DNA from: CBFDBF01 sp050291465
Lineage (GTDB): Bacteria > Pseudomonadota > Gammaproteobacteria > Chromatiales > Chromatiaceae
Length of the DNA stretch: 64,000 nt
Direction: 5' to 3'
Assembly: GCA_050291465.1 (NCBI GenBank)
Contig: JBNKJV010000007.1
Coordinates: forward strand, 62,001-126,000
Made by a program: the position numbers and the translations under genes
Notes under the pieces: generated by a model
Database searches by the model: none
The model's input: only the letters and a program-made list of their open reading frames with translations
What the model was told of the DNA's origin: nothing
In this document: positions 1 to 8,177 of the stretch, piece after piece
How positions within the stretch are numbered: the first letter of the stretch is position 1
Layout of the letters: each line of letters begins with the position of its first letter

Positions 1-1213
1 TGCCGCCCGGAGCGGGAGACAACGGCAGCGTAGTGGGGGAATAACCTCGCCCCCGCCGCAGCAAGCGCGCCTCATCTCCCATTATCCGCACCACTGAGTC
101 GTCCACGCGATTAATGATATGGCGGTCATGCATCAGGAGATAATCGGCAATGGGGGCGAGCCGGGAACGGGCCTCAGGATTGCCCGTCACCTGAGGCTCT
201 TCGCTCAGATTCCCGGAGGTCAGTACAATGGGAACCGGCATATGTTCCAGAAGGAGCAGGTGCAACGGCGTATAGGGCAACATGAAGCCGAGGGTACGTT
301 GCCCCGGCGCCACGGAAGGAGCGAGCCGCTCCCCGCCACGGCTTTCCAGAAGCACGATAGGCGCCGCAGGGCTCTGCAACAGGGCACGCTCCAGGTCACC
401 CAGACGGCAATACTCCAGCACCATATCCTCGTCTCCGGCCATCAGGGCGAAGGGTTTATGGTAGCGTCCCTTGCGCTCCCGCAACCGCCGGACAACCGGT
501 TCGCTGGTGGCGTCGCAGGCCAGATGAAAGCCGCCGATCCCCTTTATGGCCACGATCTTCCCCTGCAGGATCAATCGGGCCGCCATATGAACGGCATCCT
601 CTTCCGCGGTGGTCTCCAGCTCCACCCCGTCACACCCTTCCAGCCAGAGCCGCGGCCCACAGACGGCACAGGCATTGGGTTGCGCATGAAAACGCCGGTC
701 CGCCGGATCCTGATACTCACGCTCACAGGCCGGGCACATGGTGAAACGATCCATGCTGGTATTGGCGCGATCGTAAGGGATGGCACGTACAATCGACAGG
801 CGCGGCCCGCAGTGGGTGCAGTTGGTGAACGGATAACGATAGCGGCGATTCTTCGGATCCAACACCTCCGCCCTGCAGTCCGGACATATGGCCGCGTCCG
901 GAACCACTCCGGTATGGACCTCACCTTCCCTGCTGGGAAGAATCCGGAACCCGTCCCCGGGGGCCGGTTCATCGAGGGGCTGCGTATCCAGGCTGTCGAT
1001 CCGGGCAAGGGGGGGAGAATCCGAATGCAGCCGGAGAAGAAATTTCTCCAGATTCTCGCTGTTGCCCCAGATACGGATAGTCACTCCCTGGCAGTCATTG
1101 AGCACGTCTCCCACCAGCTGCAGCTTCCGCGCCAGGCGCCAGACCGTGGGTCGAAACCCGACGCCCTGCACCAAACCACGAACCTGAACGGCTATGCCTC
1201 GTTGCTCACGCAT
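1..1213 (-). CDS. hypF: Carbamoyltransferase HypF, N-terminal part (cut by window edge)
   Basis: HypF transfers the carbamoyl group used to make the CN ligands of the [NiFe]-hydrogenase active site. About 404 codons are visible, roughly half of a usual 750-residue HypF. In order I see an acylphosphatase domain (residues about 5-92, with the GLVQGVGFRP loop), paired Cys-x-x-Cys zinc motifs (CPDC, CTHC, CPAC, CAVC, about residues 110-185), and a YrdC-like carbamoyl-AMP domain from about residue 200. The Kae1-like C-terminal domain lies beyond position 1. The start is the ATG at 1213, with a purine-rich stretch just before it; an in-frame ATG at 1231 is an alternative. It implies hydrogenase genes outside the window to the left. 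Identity is very secure. Confidence 0.95.
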   Translation of the reverse strand, partial: MREQRGIAVQVRGLVQGVGFRPTVWRLARKLQLVGDVLNDCQGVTIRIWGNSENLEKFLLRLHSDSPPLARIDSLDTQPLDEPAPGDGFRILPSREGEVHTGVVPDAAICPDCRAEVLDPKNRRYRYPFTNCTHCGPRLSIVRAIPYDRANTSMDRFTMCPACEREYQDPADRRFHAQPNACAVCGPRLWLEGCDGVELETTAEEDAVHMAARLILQGKIVAIKGIGGFHLACDATSEPVVRRLRERKGRYHKPFALMAGDEDMVLEYCRLGDLERALLQSPAAPIVLLESRGGERLAPSVAPGQRTLGFMLPYTPLHLLLLEHMPVPIVLTSGNLSEEPQVTGNPEARSRLAPIADYLLMHDRHIINRVDDSVVRIMGDEARLLRRGRGYSPTTLPLSPAPGG

Positions 1214-1389
1214 CTCTTTCCCGGTCCTCATCCCATACACCAGGATATAGCAGACGGACATCCATATTGAAGGCGAAACGCGACCTCGTCCTGAAGATTC
1301 ATGTGGAAATCGCAGAATCCAACCCGAAATCGAAACCCGTCGGGAAGAGCGAGGCCGAAAAAACACCACGTTGTCGCAAATTTGAGCGC

Positions 1390-1418
1390 TTGAGCCGTCG
1401 CACCCCTTCGTGTAACAT
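1390..1418 (+). promoter_or_regulatory. Predicted sigma-70 promoter of tRNA-Val
   Basis: A -35 box TTGAGC (1390-1395) and a -10 box TAACAT (1413-1418) are separated by 17 bp. They sit 30 bp upstream of the tRNA, so transcription would start near 1425. Predicted from sequence only. Confidence 0.5.
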
Positions 1419-1447
1419 CCTGCTTTCCTTGAAGTTCCACCTCTTCA

Positions 1448-1522
1448 GGGCGGTTAGCTCAGCGGGAGAGCACTGCCTTCACACGGCAGGGGTCACTGGT
1501 TCAATCCCAGTACCGCCCACCA
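1448..1522 (+). tRNA. tRNA-Val (anticodon CAC)
   Basis: A full cloverleaf is visible: the 7-bp acceptor stem GGGCGGT (1448-1454) pairs with ACCGCCC (1512-1518). The anticodon stem CTGCC/GGCAG encloses loop TTCACAC, giving anticodon CAC for GUG codons. A TTCAATC T-loop follows, then discriminator A and an encoded CCA (1520-1522). It stands alone, not in a tRNA array. Confidence 0.95.
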
Positions 1523-1594
1523 TAAATACATACCCGTAAACGATCCGGGGTCAACCGGACGCGGGTGAGGAATCTCGTTTCAGGAAACAGGATT

Positions 1595-2464
1595 ATGACG
1601 CCGCAGGAGATCATCAAGGACGTCGCGCACCTCACCTCTCTACCGGATGTCGTTCTCAGGGCCAACGAACTGCTGGATTCCGAGAATGCCGGCGCCGCAG
1701 AGATCGGTGAGGTTGTCAGTCTCGATCCCGCCCTCTCGGCGCAACTCCTGAGGCTGGTCAACAGCGCCTTCTACAGTTTCCCCAACAAGATCGACACCCT
1801 CTCTCGTGCCATCAGTGTCATCGGCATTCGGGAACTCCGCTCTTTGATCCTGTCCGCTTCGGCCACCAAGGTCTTCAACAGGATCGCACCGGAGCTGATC
1901 GATATGAACGACTTCTGGCACAGAAGCGTCTACGCCGGCCTGGCCGCCAAGAAGATCTGCAGCCATAACCGGCGTGGGAAAGGAGAGATCCTGTTTCTTA
2001 CCGGACTGCTGCACGATGTGGGAAAGATCGTACTCTTCAGCCGCCTTCCCGAGGAAATGAATCACGTCCTAGACAGGGCACAGAAAAACCAGGAACCCCT
2101 GCACGTCGTTGAGCGAGAGGTATTCGGTTTTACCTCCCCTGAGGTTGGAGCCGAATTGCTCAAACGGTGGCAACTTGGGGAGAATCTCTACCAGCCGATC
2201 CGTTTCCAGGATCATCCACAAATGGCTCGAGCGCACGCAACCGAAACCAGGATACTTCACCTGGCGATAATGCTTACCGACTGCATGAATCCGGAATTGA
2301 AGGGAAAACCAACAACAGATCTCAGCAGTCTCGATATTGACCCCAACGAATTGCAGCAGTTGGGTCTTACCATGGAGGAGTTGGACGATATCATTACCGA
2401 GGCCAACCTGGAGTGCCTTGAGGTCCTGTATATCATCAATCCGACCTCTTCGACATCCACCTGA
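1595..2464 (+). CDS. HDOD-domain signalling protein
   Basis: A 289-residue protein made almost wholly of one HDOD domain (about residues 15-215), a catalytically degenerate relative of HD phosphohydrolases found in bacterial signalling. Visible signatures are the N-terminal LTSLPDVVLRA segment, the LVNSAFYS stretch and a GLLHDVGK motif near residue 140. I prefer the ATG at 1595 because AGGAAACAGG lies just upstream; an in-frame GTG at 1565 would add ten residues. HDOD proteins are often linked to motility, biofilm or c-di-GMP networks, but nothing here identifies the partner. It is transcribed alone after tRNA-Val. Confidence 0.88.
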   Translation: MTPQEIIKDVAHLTSLPDVVLRANELLDSENAGAAEIGEVVSLDPALSAQLLRLVNSAFYSFPNKIDTLSRAISVIGIRELRSLILSASATKVFNRIAPELIDMNDFWHRSVYAGLAAKKICSHNRRGKGEILFLTGLLHDVGKIVLFSRLPEEMNHVLDRAQKNQEPLHVVEREVFGFTSPEVGAELLKRWQLGENLYQPIRFQDHPQMARAHATETRILHLAIMLTDCMNPELKGKPTTDLSSLDIDPNELQQLGLTMEELDDIITEANLECLEVLYIINPTSSTST

Positions 2465-2522
2465 GCCTGATCAAACCTCGTAGTAAAATGAGGGACTATA
2501 AGGATCCCGTCATCGCTTGAAC

Positions 2523-2550
2523 AAAAAACCCCGTCACCTGGACGGGGTTT
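2523..2550 (-). terminator. Intrinsic terminator of the IalB-like gene
   Basis: The inverted repeat AAACCCCGTC / GACGGGGTTT has a short loop. On the minus strand it is followed by a run of Ts, and it sits about 20 bp past the stop of the gene at 2573-3064. It may also serve the convergent HDOD gene. Confidence 0.85.
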
Positions 2551-2572
2551 CGCATGTAGTTACGACGATGCT

Positions 2573-3064
2573 TCAGGGTTTGATGGCCGCCAGTCCCTTG
2601 GAAAATCCTTTGAGCGAGATCGGAAGCGGGACCACCTGTTTTCCGAGAGTGGCAACACGTACCGTGGCCTGTTCGCCCTCCTTCATGGCTTCTATCATTT
2701 CGGCCGGAAGCGGGGTACCCGCTGTAATACAACCTTCGGTGGCACAGGTCAGATAGGGCATCTTGAGCGGTTCCACCCCTTCCATCATCAGAGCCGTCCC
2801 TGCCGGCAGCAGAGTACCAAGAGGCACGGTGACCACAATCAACGGGACATCATCTCCGGGTTTGTAGCCAATCCTTACTCTCAATACCACCTTGCCGTCT
2901 TCCTTGCTGGAGGCGATCTGGAAAAGATAGCAGATCTCCTTTCCATCGTTTGCCTGCTCACACTGTTTACCCCAGTCACCAAAACGCTCCACCTGGTTCT
3001 CTTCCGCAGCCAAAGGTGATGCAATCAGTAACATAAAAAGGAGCCCAACGATCGTTTTATACAT
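2573..3064 (-). CDS. Invasion-associated locus B (IalB) family secreted protein
   Basis: A 163-residue protein with a clear N-terminal signal peptide (hydrophobic residues 5-18, cleavage probably after LAAEE or LAA). The mature part matches the IalB family: the RFGDWGKQCE start, a YLFQIAS strand, an IVVTVPLGTLLPAG core and a YLTCATEGC segment with conserved cysteines. The family is widespread in non-pathogens and its biochemical role is unknown, so the name should not be read as virulence. It is monocistronic, ends at a strong terminator, and is convergent with the HDOD gene. Confidence 0.85.
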   Translation of the reverse strand: MYKTIVGLLFMLLIASPLAAEENQVERFGDWGKQCEQANDGKEICYLFQIASSKEDGKVVLRVRIGYKPGDDVPLIVVTVPLGTLLPAGTALMMEGVEPLKMPYLTCATEGCITAGTPLPAEMIEAMKEGEQATVRVATLGKQVVPLPISLKGFSKGLAAIKP

Positions 3065-3128
3065 ATGTGCTTACCAAGTTCTAGGCGATAGGAGTGCACA
3101 GTCTACCGGCAAATCCACTATATAACAA

Positions 3129-3150
3129 AACCCCGCTGTTGAGCGGGGTT
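3129..3150 (-). terminator. Intrinsic terminator after the 69-residue small gene
   Basis: Stem AACCCCGCT / AGCGGGGTT with a 4-nt loop; the minus-strand transcript continues into TTTTGTT. It lies 30 bp beyond the stop of the 3181-3390 gene, which supports that small gene being expressed. Confidence 0.85.
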
Positions 3151-3180
3151 CCTGCCGCGTTGCGCCGGAATAGTTGCTAT

Positions 3181-3390
3181 TTATTTGGAATCCGACTCCT
3201 CCTCCGCATCTGAAACCGCCTCCAGCAGGCCTTTATAGGCCCGAAGCAACGCCGCATGATGCTCGGTTTCCGGTGGAGTAAGCCGCTCTATCTGTTGCCT
3301 GTAAAACGCTTCGCGCTCTTTTTTGCTTAAAGTCTCAGGTCCTTCCATATCCGATTTCACAGCTTTATCGTTAACAGGGTTTCTTTTCAC
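3181..3390 (-). CDS. Small hypothetical protein (69 aa), paralogous to the 57-aa protein at 3916-4089
   Basis: A charged, soluble, mostly helical small protein with no signal peptide. I do not recognise a named family. Support for it being real: it follows the 3394-3600 gene with only 3 bp between stop and start, and it ends at an intrinsic terminator. Its core (about residues 22-55: S-x-x-ER-x-x-FYR-x-x-I-x-R-x-TP, later Y-x-x-LLE) aligns without gaps with the 57-residue protein encoded 500 bp upstream on the same strand, so the two form a small local family. Function unknown. Confidence 0.6.
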   Translation of the reverse strand: MKRNPVNDKAVKSDMEGPETLSKKEREAFYRQQIERLTPPETEHHAALLRAYKGLLEAVSDAEEESDSK

Positions 3391-3393
3391 CTG

Positions 3394-3600
3394 TTATTTG
3401 CCAACACCCTTACGAAAAGATCCGTAAGTACCCTGAGTCTGCACGCACAAAACCTTGAATGATCCGGTATCTTCGTGCCCGACCTTTTCCTCTATCTGCA
3501 ATCTGGCAGTCTCGCACAATTCCCTTGATTGGAACGGGATCTGAGAAACAGTCCACCCTCCTTGGGCGGTCATACCTATAAGTAACAGCAGCCAGTCCAC
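3394..3600 (-). CDS. Small hypothetical protein (68 aa) with N-terminal hydrophobic segment
   Basis: Begins MDWLLLLIGMTAQGG, a short hydrophobic stretch that may be an anchor or signal-like segment, followed by a polar domain with two cysteines (in ELCETARLQ and KVLCVQT). The spacing of these cysteines recalls small periplasmic proteins of unknown function. It directly precedes the 69-residue gene, and the pair likely forms one transcript ending at the hairpin 3129-3150. No family recognised. Confidence 0.5.
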   Translation of the reverse strand: MDWLLLLIGMTAQGGWTVSQIPFQSRELCETARLQIEEKVGHEDTGSFKVLCVQTQGTYGSFRKGVGK

Positions 3601-3915
3601 TTTTCAGCGTGATCCTACTCTCAATTTAAACTCATTCCAGCAAACAGATCCGGGATATCGACACTCTTTCCCCGTATCTCCATAAACTGAACGAATTGCG
3701 AGCATTTTTTGTTCCATTTTTTTGCCTCTTTTTAAATCAAAGAGTTAACTTCCGCAAAAAATGGCAGGAGGAATTCCTGTAAAAAAAACTGACACTTTTT
3801 TCCTGTCAGCTGATCTTCGAGCAATGAAACGACAACACCGCAAAGGCGCATATCCGTACAGGTAATAATATTAAGGGGTGTTGATGAAACGACAGCAAGG
3901 AACCACTAAAGGTAT
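3601..3915. other. AT-rich intergenic stretch with short repeats, no confident gene
   Basis: About 315 bp of locally AT-rich sequence. It holds small hairpins (for example CTGACA/TGTCAG near 3790-3810) and two near-identical starts, ATGAAACGACAACA near 3824 and ATGAAACGACAGCA at 3884. The second opens a 31-codon frame antisense to the 57-residue gene. I see no convincing coding product here. The base composition differs from the flanking GC-rich genes, which suggests an accessory or decaying region. Confidence 0.4.
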
Positions 3916-4089
3916 CTATATACCCCGTTTCCCACTACGTGATCGTTGCTGGCCTTCTTCTTCAAGAAGTTTCGTATAAACCATCCGCATACGCTGTTCA
4001 TAAATGGTTTTGGACGGTGTTACACGATCTATCTTTGCCCTGTAGAACTCCATCCGTTCGGAAGGACTCATCTCCGTTAAGCACTTCAT
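3916..4089 (-). CDS. Small hypothetical protein (57 aa), paralogue of the 69-aa protein
   Basis: ATG at 4089 is preceded by AAGGAAAAG, a fair ribosome binding site, and the frame closes with TAG at 3916-3918. The product reads MSPSERMEFYRAKIDRVTP in its centre. It shares SER, FYR, I-x-R, TP and Y-x-x-LLE positions with the 69-residue protein at 3181-3390, without gaps. The frame stays open upstream for about 27 codons to a TAA but has no standard start there, so this may be a shortened copy of a longer ancestor. Function unknown. Confidence 0.5.
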   Translation of the reverse strand: MKCLTEMSPSERMEFYRAKIDRVTPSKTIYEQRMRMVYTKLLEEEGQQRSRSGKRGI

Positions 4090-4356
4090 AATCTTTTCCT
4101 TGATAAACTCCGAGATGGATAAGTGATAAGCATACTGGTTATCGACATTCGGACCGCCAACTAGTTAGGATATATCCGATTTTTCTGTAGGAATTTTCCT
4201 AACCGTAATGTTCATCTCCCGCGGCCAATTCGTCAGCAGTCACTTGAATACTAACCCATTGATAATTATTTATATGTTAGGTCGATCCAACTTTTTGATT
4301 TTAAATCCAGGAATACAGTATTTAAGTAATTGGACCGAAATCGGAATTTAAACCCT

Positions 4357-4626
4357 ATGCACGGCACTAAAGATCAACGCGTACACCCCCGCTCACCATT
4401 GAACGCACGTGTCGAAGTCAGACACCCCTCCTTCGGCTCCCGCATCTGCAGTATCGGCAATATCTCCAATGGTGGAATGTTTATTAAAAGCAATGGCCTG
4501 GAGTTCCCCGCAATCGGCACCGTTATGCAGGTTCAGGCCCTTGATATGCCGGTAGAAGCACCGGAACTTAAGGTCAAAGTAGTCTGGAAACAACCGGATG
4601 GCATCGGTGTTGAGTTCTGCGTTTAG
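4357..4626 (+). CDS. PilZ-domain c-di-GMP receptor, single domain
   Basis: An 89-residue protein that is just a PilZ domain. The c-di-GMP contact motif RxxxR appears as RVHPR near the N-terminus, and the [D/N]xSxxG motif appears as NISNGG about 25 residues later. The C-terminal VVWKQPDGIGVEF strand is also typical. It would act as a stand-alone cytosolic adaptor reporting c-di-GMP. I chose the ATG at 4357 because it starts just before the RxxxR motif and upstream in-frame codons are weak starts. Possible links to the MSHA locus and the GGDEF protein in this window are inference. Confidence 0.88.
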   Translation: MHGTKDQRVHPRSPLNARVEVRHPSFGSRICSIGNISNGGMFIKSNGLEFPAIGTVMQVQALDMPVEAPELKVKVVWKQPDGIGVEFCV

Positions 4627-4729
4627 TCCACCCAAATAGGCCCAAGGGTAGACCTGCTCCAGTCTATGCAGATACACTTCGGATGCTATAGTTAGCGTCA
4701 GAAGAAAAACAAATTAGACGGATGATCCA

Positions 4730-4978
4730 ATGTACGGAGCCAATCAATTTCTGATCGACAATGAAGTTTCCACCCAGGCATCGTTTTGCCACCAGGGCAA
4801 GGCATGCTTGGCGGACGCCGATCATAAAATGTGCACCATCACTCAGTGTGTAAACGGGGAGGTGCATTTTGTTTGTGGAACGAAAGGCAGTTGTTGCGAT
4901 TACCGCATCAGTTTCGGCAGCGGCTATATCTGCTCCTGCCCTGTTCGCATCGAGATCTATCGGCAACACAGAGTCTAG
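4730..4978 (+). CDS. Cysteine-rich small hypothetical protein (82 aa)
   Basis: Predicted product with eight cysteines, including CHQGKAC, a CCDY pair and a C-S-C near the end. There is no signal peptide, so the cysteines might bind metal or be structural in the cytosol. GGAT lies close upstream of the ATG at 4730. A frame on the opposite strand (4664-4969) is less protein-like. I do not recognise the family; the regular cysteine pattern and good start are the only support. Confidence 0.45.
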   Translation: MYGANQFLIDNEVSTQASFCHQGKACLADADHKMCTITQCVNGEVHFVCGTKGSCCDYRISFGSGYICSCPVRIEIYRQHRV

Positions 4979-5032
4979 GCACGGTTCGAGCGACGTCCGT
5001 CTGAAATTCAGACAAATCCCTCCAAATAGGTA

Positions 5033-5740
5033 TCAGCGCGCATATTGCGCCTTGTGCGCCTTGTACCCCTCGACCAATTGTTCTACGGCCCGCTGATCAT
5101 AGGGAACCAGTCCACGCAGTGATATGTATTTGGTGCCACTGCCCACCACCTCCCCCGAAGACAACAAAGAGAAATCAAGACAGACACTTCCTTTCTTGCC
5201 GTCTACATCGCAAGAAGAACCGGTAAGTTTTAGTTCCGGGCTATCGATATTCAAACTTATCAGATCCAGCTCCATGCTCTTATAAATCACCAGCGGGCGG
5301 GCCGGATTAAGCATGACTCCATGTTCAGCCATTAACGGAACAAGGGTATCCGGAAAATTGTGCCCGGAAAATCGTACGTAGTTCAGCGCCAATCCCCGAA
5401 TCAGATCCTGATCATGGGAAACATCGCCGGAGCGCTCAATGGTCAGATAGGCCTTGCCCTCCTGGTCATTGATAGAAAGGCTGTCCGAACCACTATCATG
5501 GAAATGCAGCAATACCCCATCGCTTACCATACCGGTAAAAGTGCAGCGCATCTGCTGGCTCAACCCCAACTTCGAGAGAGTTACTGAGAATAGAAGATCG
5601 CCCGGGACGCAAAACATCTTATTATTCGGGTCATGAATCGGATTAAAGTCATCCGCGATCTCTTTGGCAAAGGCGCTGGCCTGTTGACGACTGAAACCGA
5701 TCTGTCCATTCTCCTCGGAATAGTAGTTTTCTAGCTGCAT
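5033..5740 (-). CDS. DUF3581 family protein
   Basis: A 235-residue protein matching the gammaproteobacterial DUF3581 family. The N-terminal FAKEIADDFNPIHDP segment resembles the catalytic entry of hotdog-fold dehydratases of the MaoC type, and the second half carries another hotdog-like region (residues about 150-215). The activity has not been assigned in the family to my knowledge, so the enzyme-like look is an inference. It is transcribed alone, with the divergent EamA gene to its right. The start ATG at 5740 is unambiguous. Confidence 0.8.
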   Translation of the reverse strand: MQLENYYSEENGQIGFSRQQASAFAKEIADDFNPIHDPNNKMFCVPGDLLFSVTLSKLGLSQQMRCTFTGMVSDGVLLHFHDSGSDSLSINDQEGKAYLTIERSGDVSHDQDLIRGLALNYVRFSGHNFPDTLVPLMAEHGVMLNPARPLVIYKSMELDLISLNIDSPELKLTGSSCDVDGKKGSVCLDFSLLSSGEVVGSGTKYISLRGLVPYDQRAVEQLVEGYKAHKAQYAR

Positions 5741-5906
5741 TTACCCGTCTTCTTTCATTTCACGCCACCCTGCGAAAATGCCCGTTTTCCGACAAATACC
5801 CCGGGGGACACATAATACCATGCGACATATTACCCGGTTTGGACGGATGTGTCCCACCCAAGGGGCAGGCAATATGGGATCTATTTAACGCGTCCGGCAG
5901 GGCGAT

Positions 5907-6854
5907 TTGGTTTCCGGCGCCGATATACGTAAAATACCCCTTTCGTTCATCTCCGACGTGTCAGACAATCACTCCTTTCTTCGCGGCGCTCTCCTGATCA
6001 TTGCGGCCGAACTGATGTTCACCTCCATGGGCGTTGTCGTGCGCATCGTCTCATCGGAGCTGAGCAACGCTCAGGTGGTTTTCTTTAGAAATCTGTTCGT
6101 TCTTCTTTTGATGTTCCCGCTGCTGACCCGATTCCGCCGGGTCGGGCTCAAAACCGCCATTCCACAATATCATCTGTTACGCGGCTTGGCGGGAGTCGGC
6201 GCCATGTACTGTTTCTTTTACGCCATCGCCAACATACCTTTAGCCAACGCCATGCTTCTGAAGATGAGTGCACCGCTATTCATTCCTTTAGTAGCGATGC
6301 TCTGGCTCAAGGAATCCTTCAGCCGGTTCGTGGCCTATGCGGTATTTCTGGGCTTCGCCGGCGTAATCTTGATCCTGGCACCTGATTACGAAACTTTGGG
6401 CACGGCGGGGGTGGTTGCTTTGCTGGGTGGTTTACTTGCAGCCGTCGCAAAAACCGCCATCCGCAAGCTTGCCTTCTCCGAACCGCCGGAAAGGACAGTA
6501 TTCTACTTTGCCTTGACCGGCACCCTATTTTCCATTTTCCCCTTATTTCGTTATTGGCAACCGGTTTCCCTCCACACCCTTTTGTGGTTACTGCTGCTCG
6601 CCGTTTTCGGATTGACCGGACAGATGCTCATGACCCGTGGTTTTGCCCATGCCAAAGCGGGGCGTCTGGGAATATTCGCCTACTTTTCAGTAATCTTCGC
6701 CGCGCTATACGGTTGGATGCTTTGGGGAGAAATCCTGACGTGGTCTACGGTCATCGGCAGCCTAATGGTTATCGTCGCCGGTTTACTGGCAGCCGGGGAA
6801 CACGGTCGGGAGGCACGGAACAGAACACCGGAAGACGGTCCTTACACCACCTAG
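5907..6854 (+). CDS. EamA/DMT-family membrane transporter
   Basis: A 315-residue inner-membrane protein with ten hydrophobic segments in two five-helix EamA repeats, as in drug/metabolite transporters. Repeat 1 covers about residues 25-160 (including the FFRNLFVLLL and APLFIPLVAMLWLKE parts) and repeat 2 about 165-300 (ending in the AALYGWMLWGE segment). Substrate cannot be deduced. The start is uncertain: TTG at 5907 has AGGG upstream, while an in-frame GTG at 5958 gives a more usual N-terminus beginning SDNHSFLRG. It is divergent from DUF3581 and convergent with the SixA-like gene. Confidence 0.85.
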   Translation: MVSGADIRKIPLSFISDVSDNHSFLRGALLIIAAELMFTSMGVVVRIVSSELSNAQVVFFRNLFVLLLMFPLLTRFRRVGLKTAIPQYHLLRGLAGVGAMYCFFYAIANIPLANAMLLKMSAPLFIPLVAMLWLKESFSRFVAYAVFLGFAGVILILAPDYETLGTAGVVALLGGLLAAVAKTAIRKLAFSEPPERTVFYFALTGTLFSIFPLFRYWQPVSLHTLLWLLLLAVFGLTGQMLMTRGFAHAKAGRLGIFAYFSVIFAALYGWMLWGEILTWSTVIGSLMVIVAGLLAAGEHGREARNRTPEDGPYTT

Positions 6855-6892
6855 CCCGCCCCGGATAATCAGCGGAGAAGACCGAGTCAGCG

Positions 6893-7390
6893 CTAAAGCA
6901 AATCCCTTGGATAGAGATAGAAAACCTCCCTCCCGCCTCCTTCCGATATCTCTGCCCAGTTATGAATTTCCAGTTCCATTGAAAGCACCGCGCAGGTGGG
7001 AAAGTTTTCCCGGTCATATCCGCACAGTGAGTGTGCCAGCATCTGAAATCCGGGATTGTGCCCAAACATCATCAGGTGCCCACAGCCCGGATCCACCTCT
7101 CTCAGAACCTCCAGCAACGAAATCAACGGGGCCTCATAGATACGTTGTTCCAGCATGATATCCTCGCCCTTGAACCCCAGTTCCCCGGCAATAATCCTGG
7201 CGGTTGCCAGGGCCCTTCGCGCGGGACTGGAAAGAATACAGTCCGGCGTGGGGATTACACCGCTGGCCAGATGCCGGGCCACCAACGGCGCCGTCTGCTT
7301 GCCCCGCTTATTCAGGGGGCGCTCGAAATCACCCCCGGAAAGATCCTTCCAGCTGGATTTCGCATGGCGGACAAGGGTAAGACGTTTCAT
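6893..7390 (-). CDS. sixA: SixA-like phosphohistidine phosphatase
   Basis: A 165-residue single-domain member of the histidine phosphatase superfamily. The catalytic RHA motif (RHAKSSW) is at residues 8-10, the second arginine is in SSPARRA, and the second histidine is in FGHNPGF. The compact size and the GHNPG form are typical of SixA, which removes phosphate from histidine in phosphotransfer or PTS proteins. ATG at 7390 is chosen because the RHA motif should lie within the first ten residues; a longer reading would add an unlikely 19-residue leader. Confidence 0.85.
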   Translation of the reverse strand: MKRLTLVRHAKSSWKDLSGGDFERPLNKRGKQTAPLVARHLASGVIPTPDCILSSPARRALATARIIAGELGFKGEDIMLEQRIYEAPLISLLEVLREVDPGCGHLMMFGHNPGFQMLAHSLCGYDRENFPTCAVLSMELEIHNWAEISEGGGREVFYLYPRDLL

Positions 7391-7548
7391 AGGTAAAAGT
7401 ATAACGCCTATCCCGAAAACCGCTGGAGACAGGGGCTGCGCCTGCATCCGGACTCCGGGAAATTCCAGGCCGATAGGGTGAATTCCGAAGAACTGATAAA
7501 CTGCCCTGGTCCCTGATCGGTAGAACGCAATTCCGAGCTTATTTACTT

Positions 7549-7893
7549 ATGCCGAAGACAACACCTGAAAGTGGTTCGACCTGCAACATCCGACGGGAAG
7601 CCGACTATTCCGGAGTCACCATCATTGAGCTCTCTCCGGAACCTCCGCTGGACGACTATCTGCAGGGGATGGATCTGGCCAATGCCGAGGCGGAGCGACG
7701 CATCGGCGATCATATGCTGCTCTCCTGGTACGACCGGGACCGGGACTTCGAGTCGCCGCAGCACACCAGCGAATGCCACGCTGACAGTGCTATTCCCGGG
7801 TACGTGGACTACGCCCTTTACCGCGGCGCAAGCCTTAAGATCGATATCGAGCAGGGACGGTTCGTATTCTTCTACCTCAAGCTGGATCTGTGA
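7549..7893 (+). CDS. AF1514/DUF5619-like small protein
   Basis: A 114-residue soluble protein. The second half (residues about 42-112: an A-x-x-ER segment, MLLSWYDRDRD, then YVDYALYRGASLKIDIEQGRFVF-type strands) recalls the AF1514 family, small proteins of unknown function in which a helix is followed by LLSWYD and a final strand pair. I am recalling the pattern, not running a search. Its stop overlaps the start of the next gene (TGATG), so the two are probably translated together. Confidence 0.55.
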   Translation: MPKTTPESGSTCNIRREADYSGVTIIELSPEPPLDDYLQGMDLANAEAERRIGDHMLLSWYDRDRDFESPQHTSECHADSAIPGYVDYALYRGASLKIDIEQGRFVFFYLKLDL

Positions 7894-8120
7894 TGGAATC
7901 ATCTGAGTTCGGCATCTGGGCCATGCTTGCCTTCTGGGCGTCCGCTATCGGGGGCATCGCTCTGGCCATCAGGTGGGGAACATCAAAGAACAAAAGCCCG
8001 GAAGAAAAGAAGCTATTGGTCAAGTCCCTGAAAAAACGTTTGGAACGTGGAGAGATCAATCAAGCGGAATTCGACAAAAGGATTAGGAAGCTGGATCATT
8101 CATCATCCCCGAAGGTCTAA
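7893..8120 (+). CDS. Small single-pass membrane protein with SHOCT-like tail (75 aa)
   Basis: One transmembrane helix (about residues 8-29) is followed by a basic linker and a short C-terminal motif LKKRLERGEINQAEFDKRI, the classic shape of a SHOCT domain, a small oligomerisation motif. The ATG at 7893 shares its A with the TGA of the upstream gene, a translational-coupling arrangement. Role unknown; the pair 7549-8120 probably forms a two-gene unit. Confidence 0.65.
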   Translation: MESSEFGIWAMLAFWASAIGGIALAIRWGTSKNKSPEEKKLLVKSLKKRLERGEINQAEFDKRIRKLDHSSSPKV

Positions 8121-8177
8121 GGAATTTGATCGCAGCTACGACGCCCGCTTATGCCCGTCTTTCCCTGCAAACGGACA

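Noticed and set aside
1267..1539. 90-codon plus-strand frame before the tRNA
   Set aside because: It runs through tRNA-Val and has no good start; not a gene.
3884..3979. 31-codon plus-strand frame with a fair ribosome site
   Set aside because: Overlaps the 57-residue minus-strand gene, which has a paralogue; the peptide has no recognisable features.
4664..4969. 101-codon minus-strand frame opposite the Cys-rich gene
   Set aside because: Less regular sequence and no ribosome site; the plus-strand frame has patterned cysteines and a better start.
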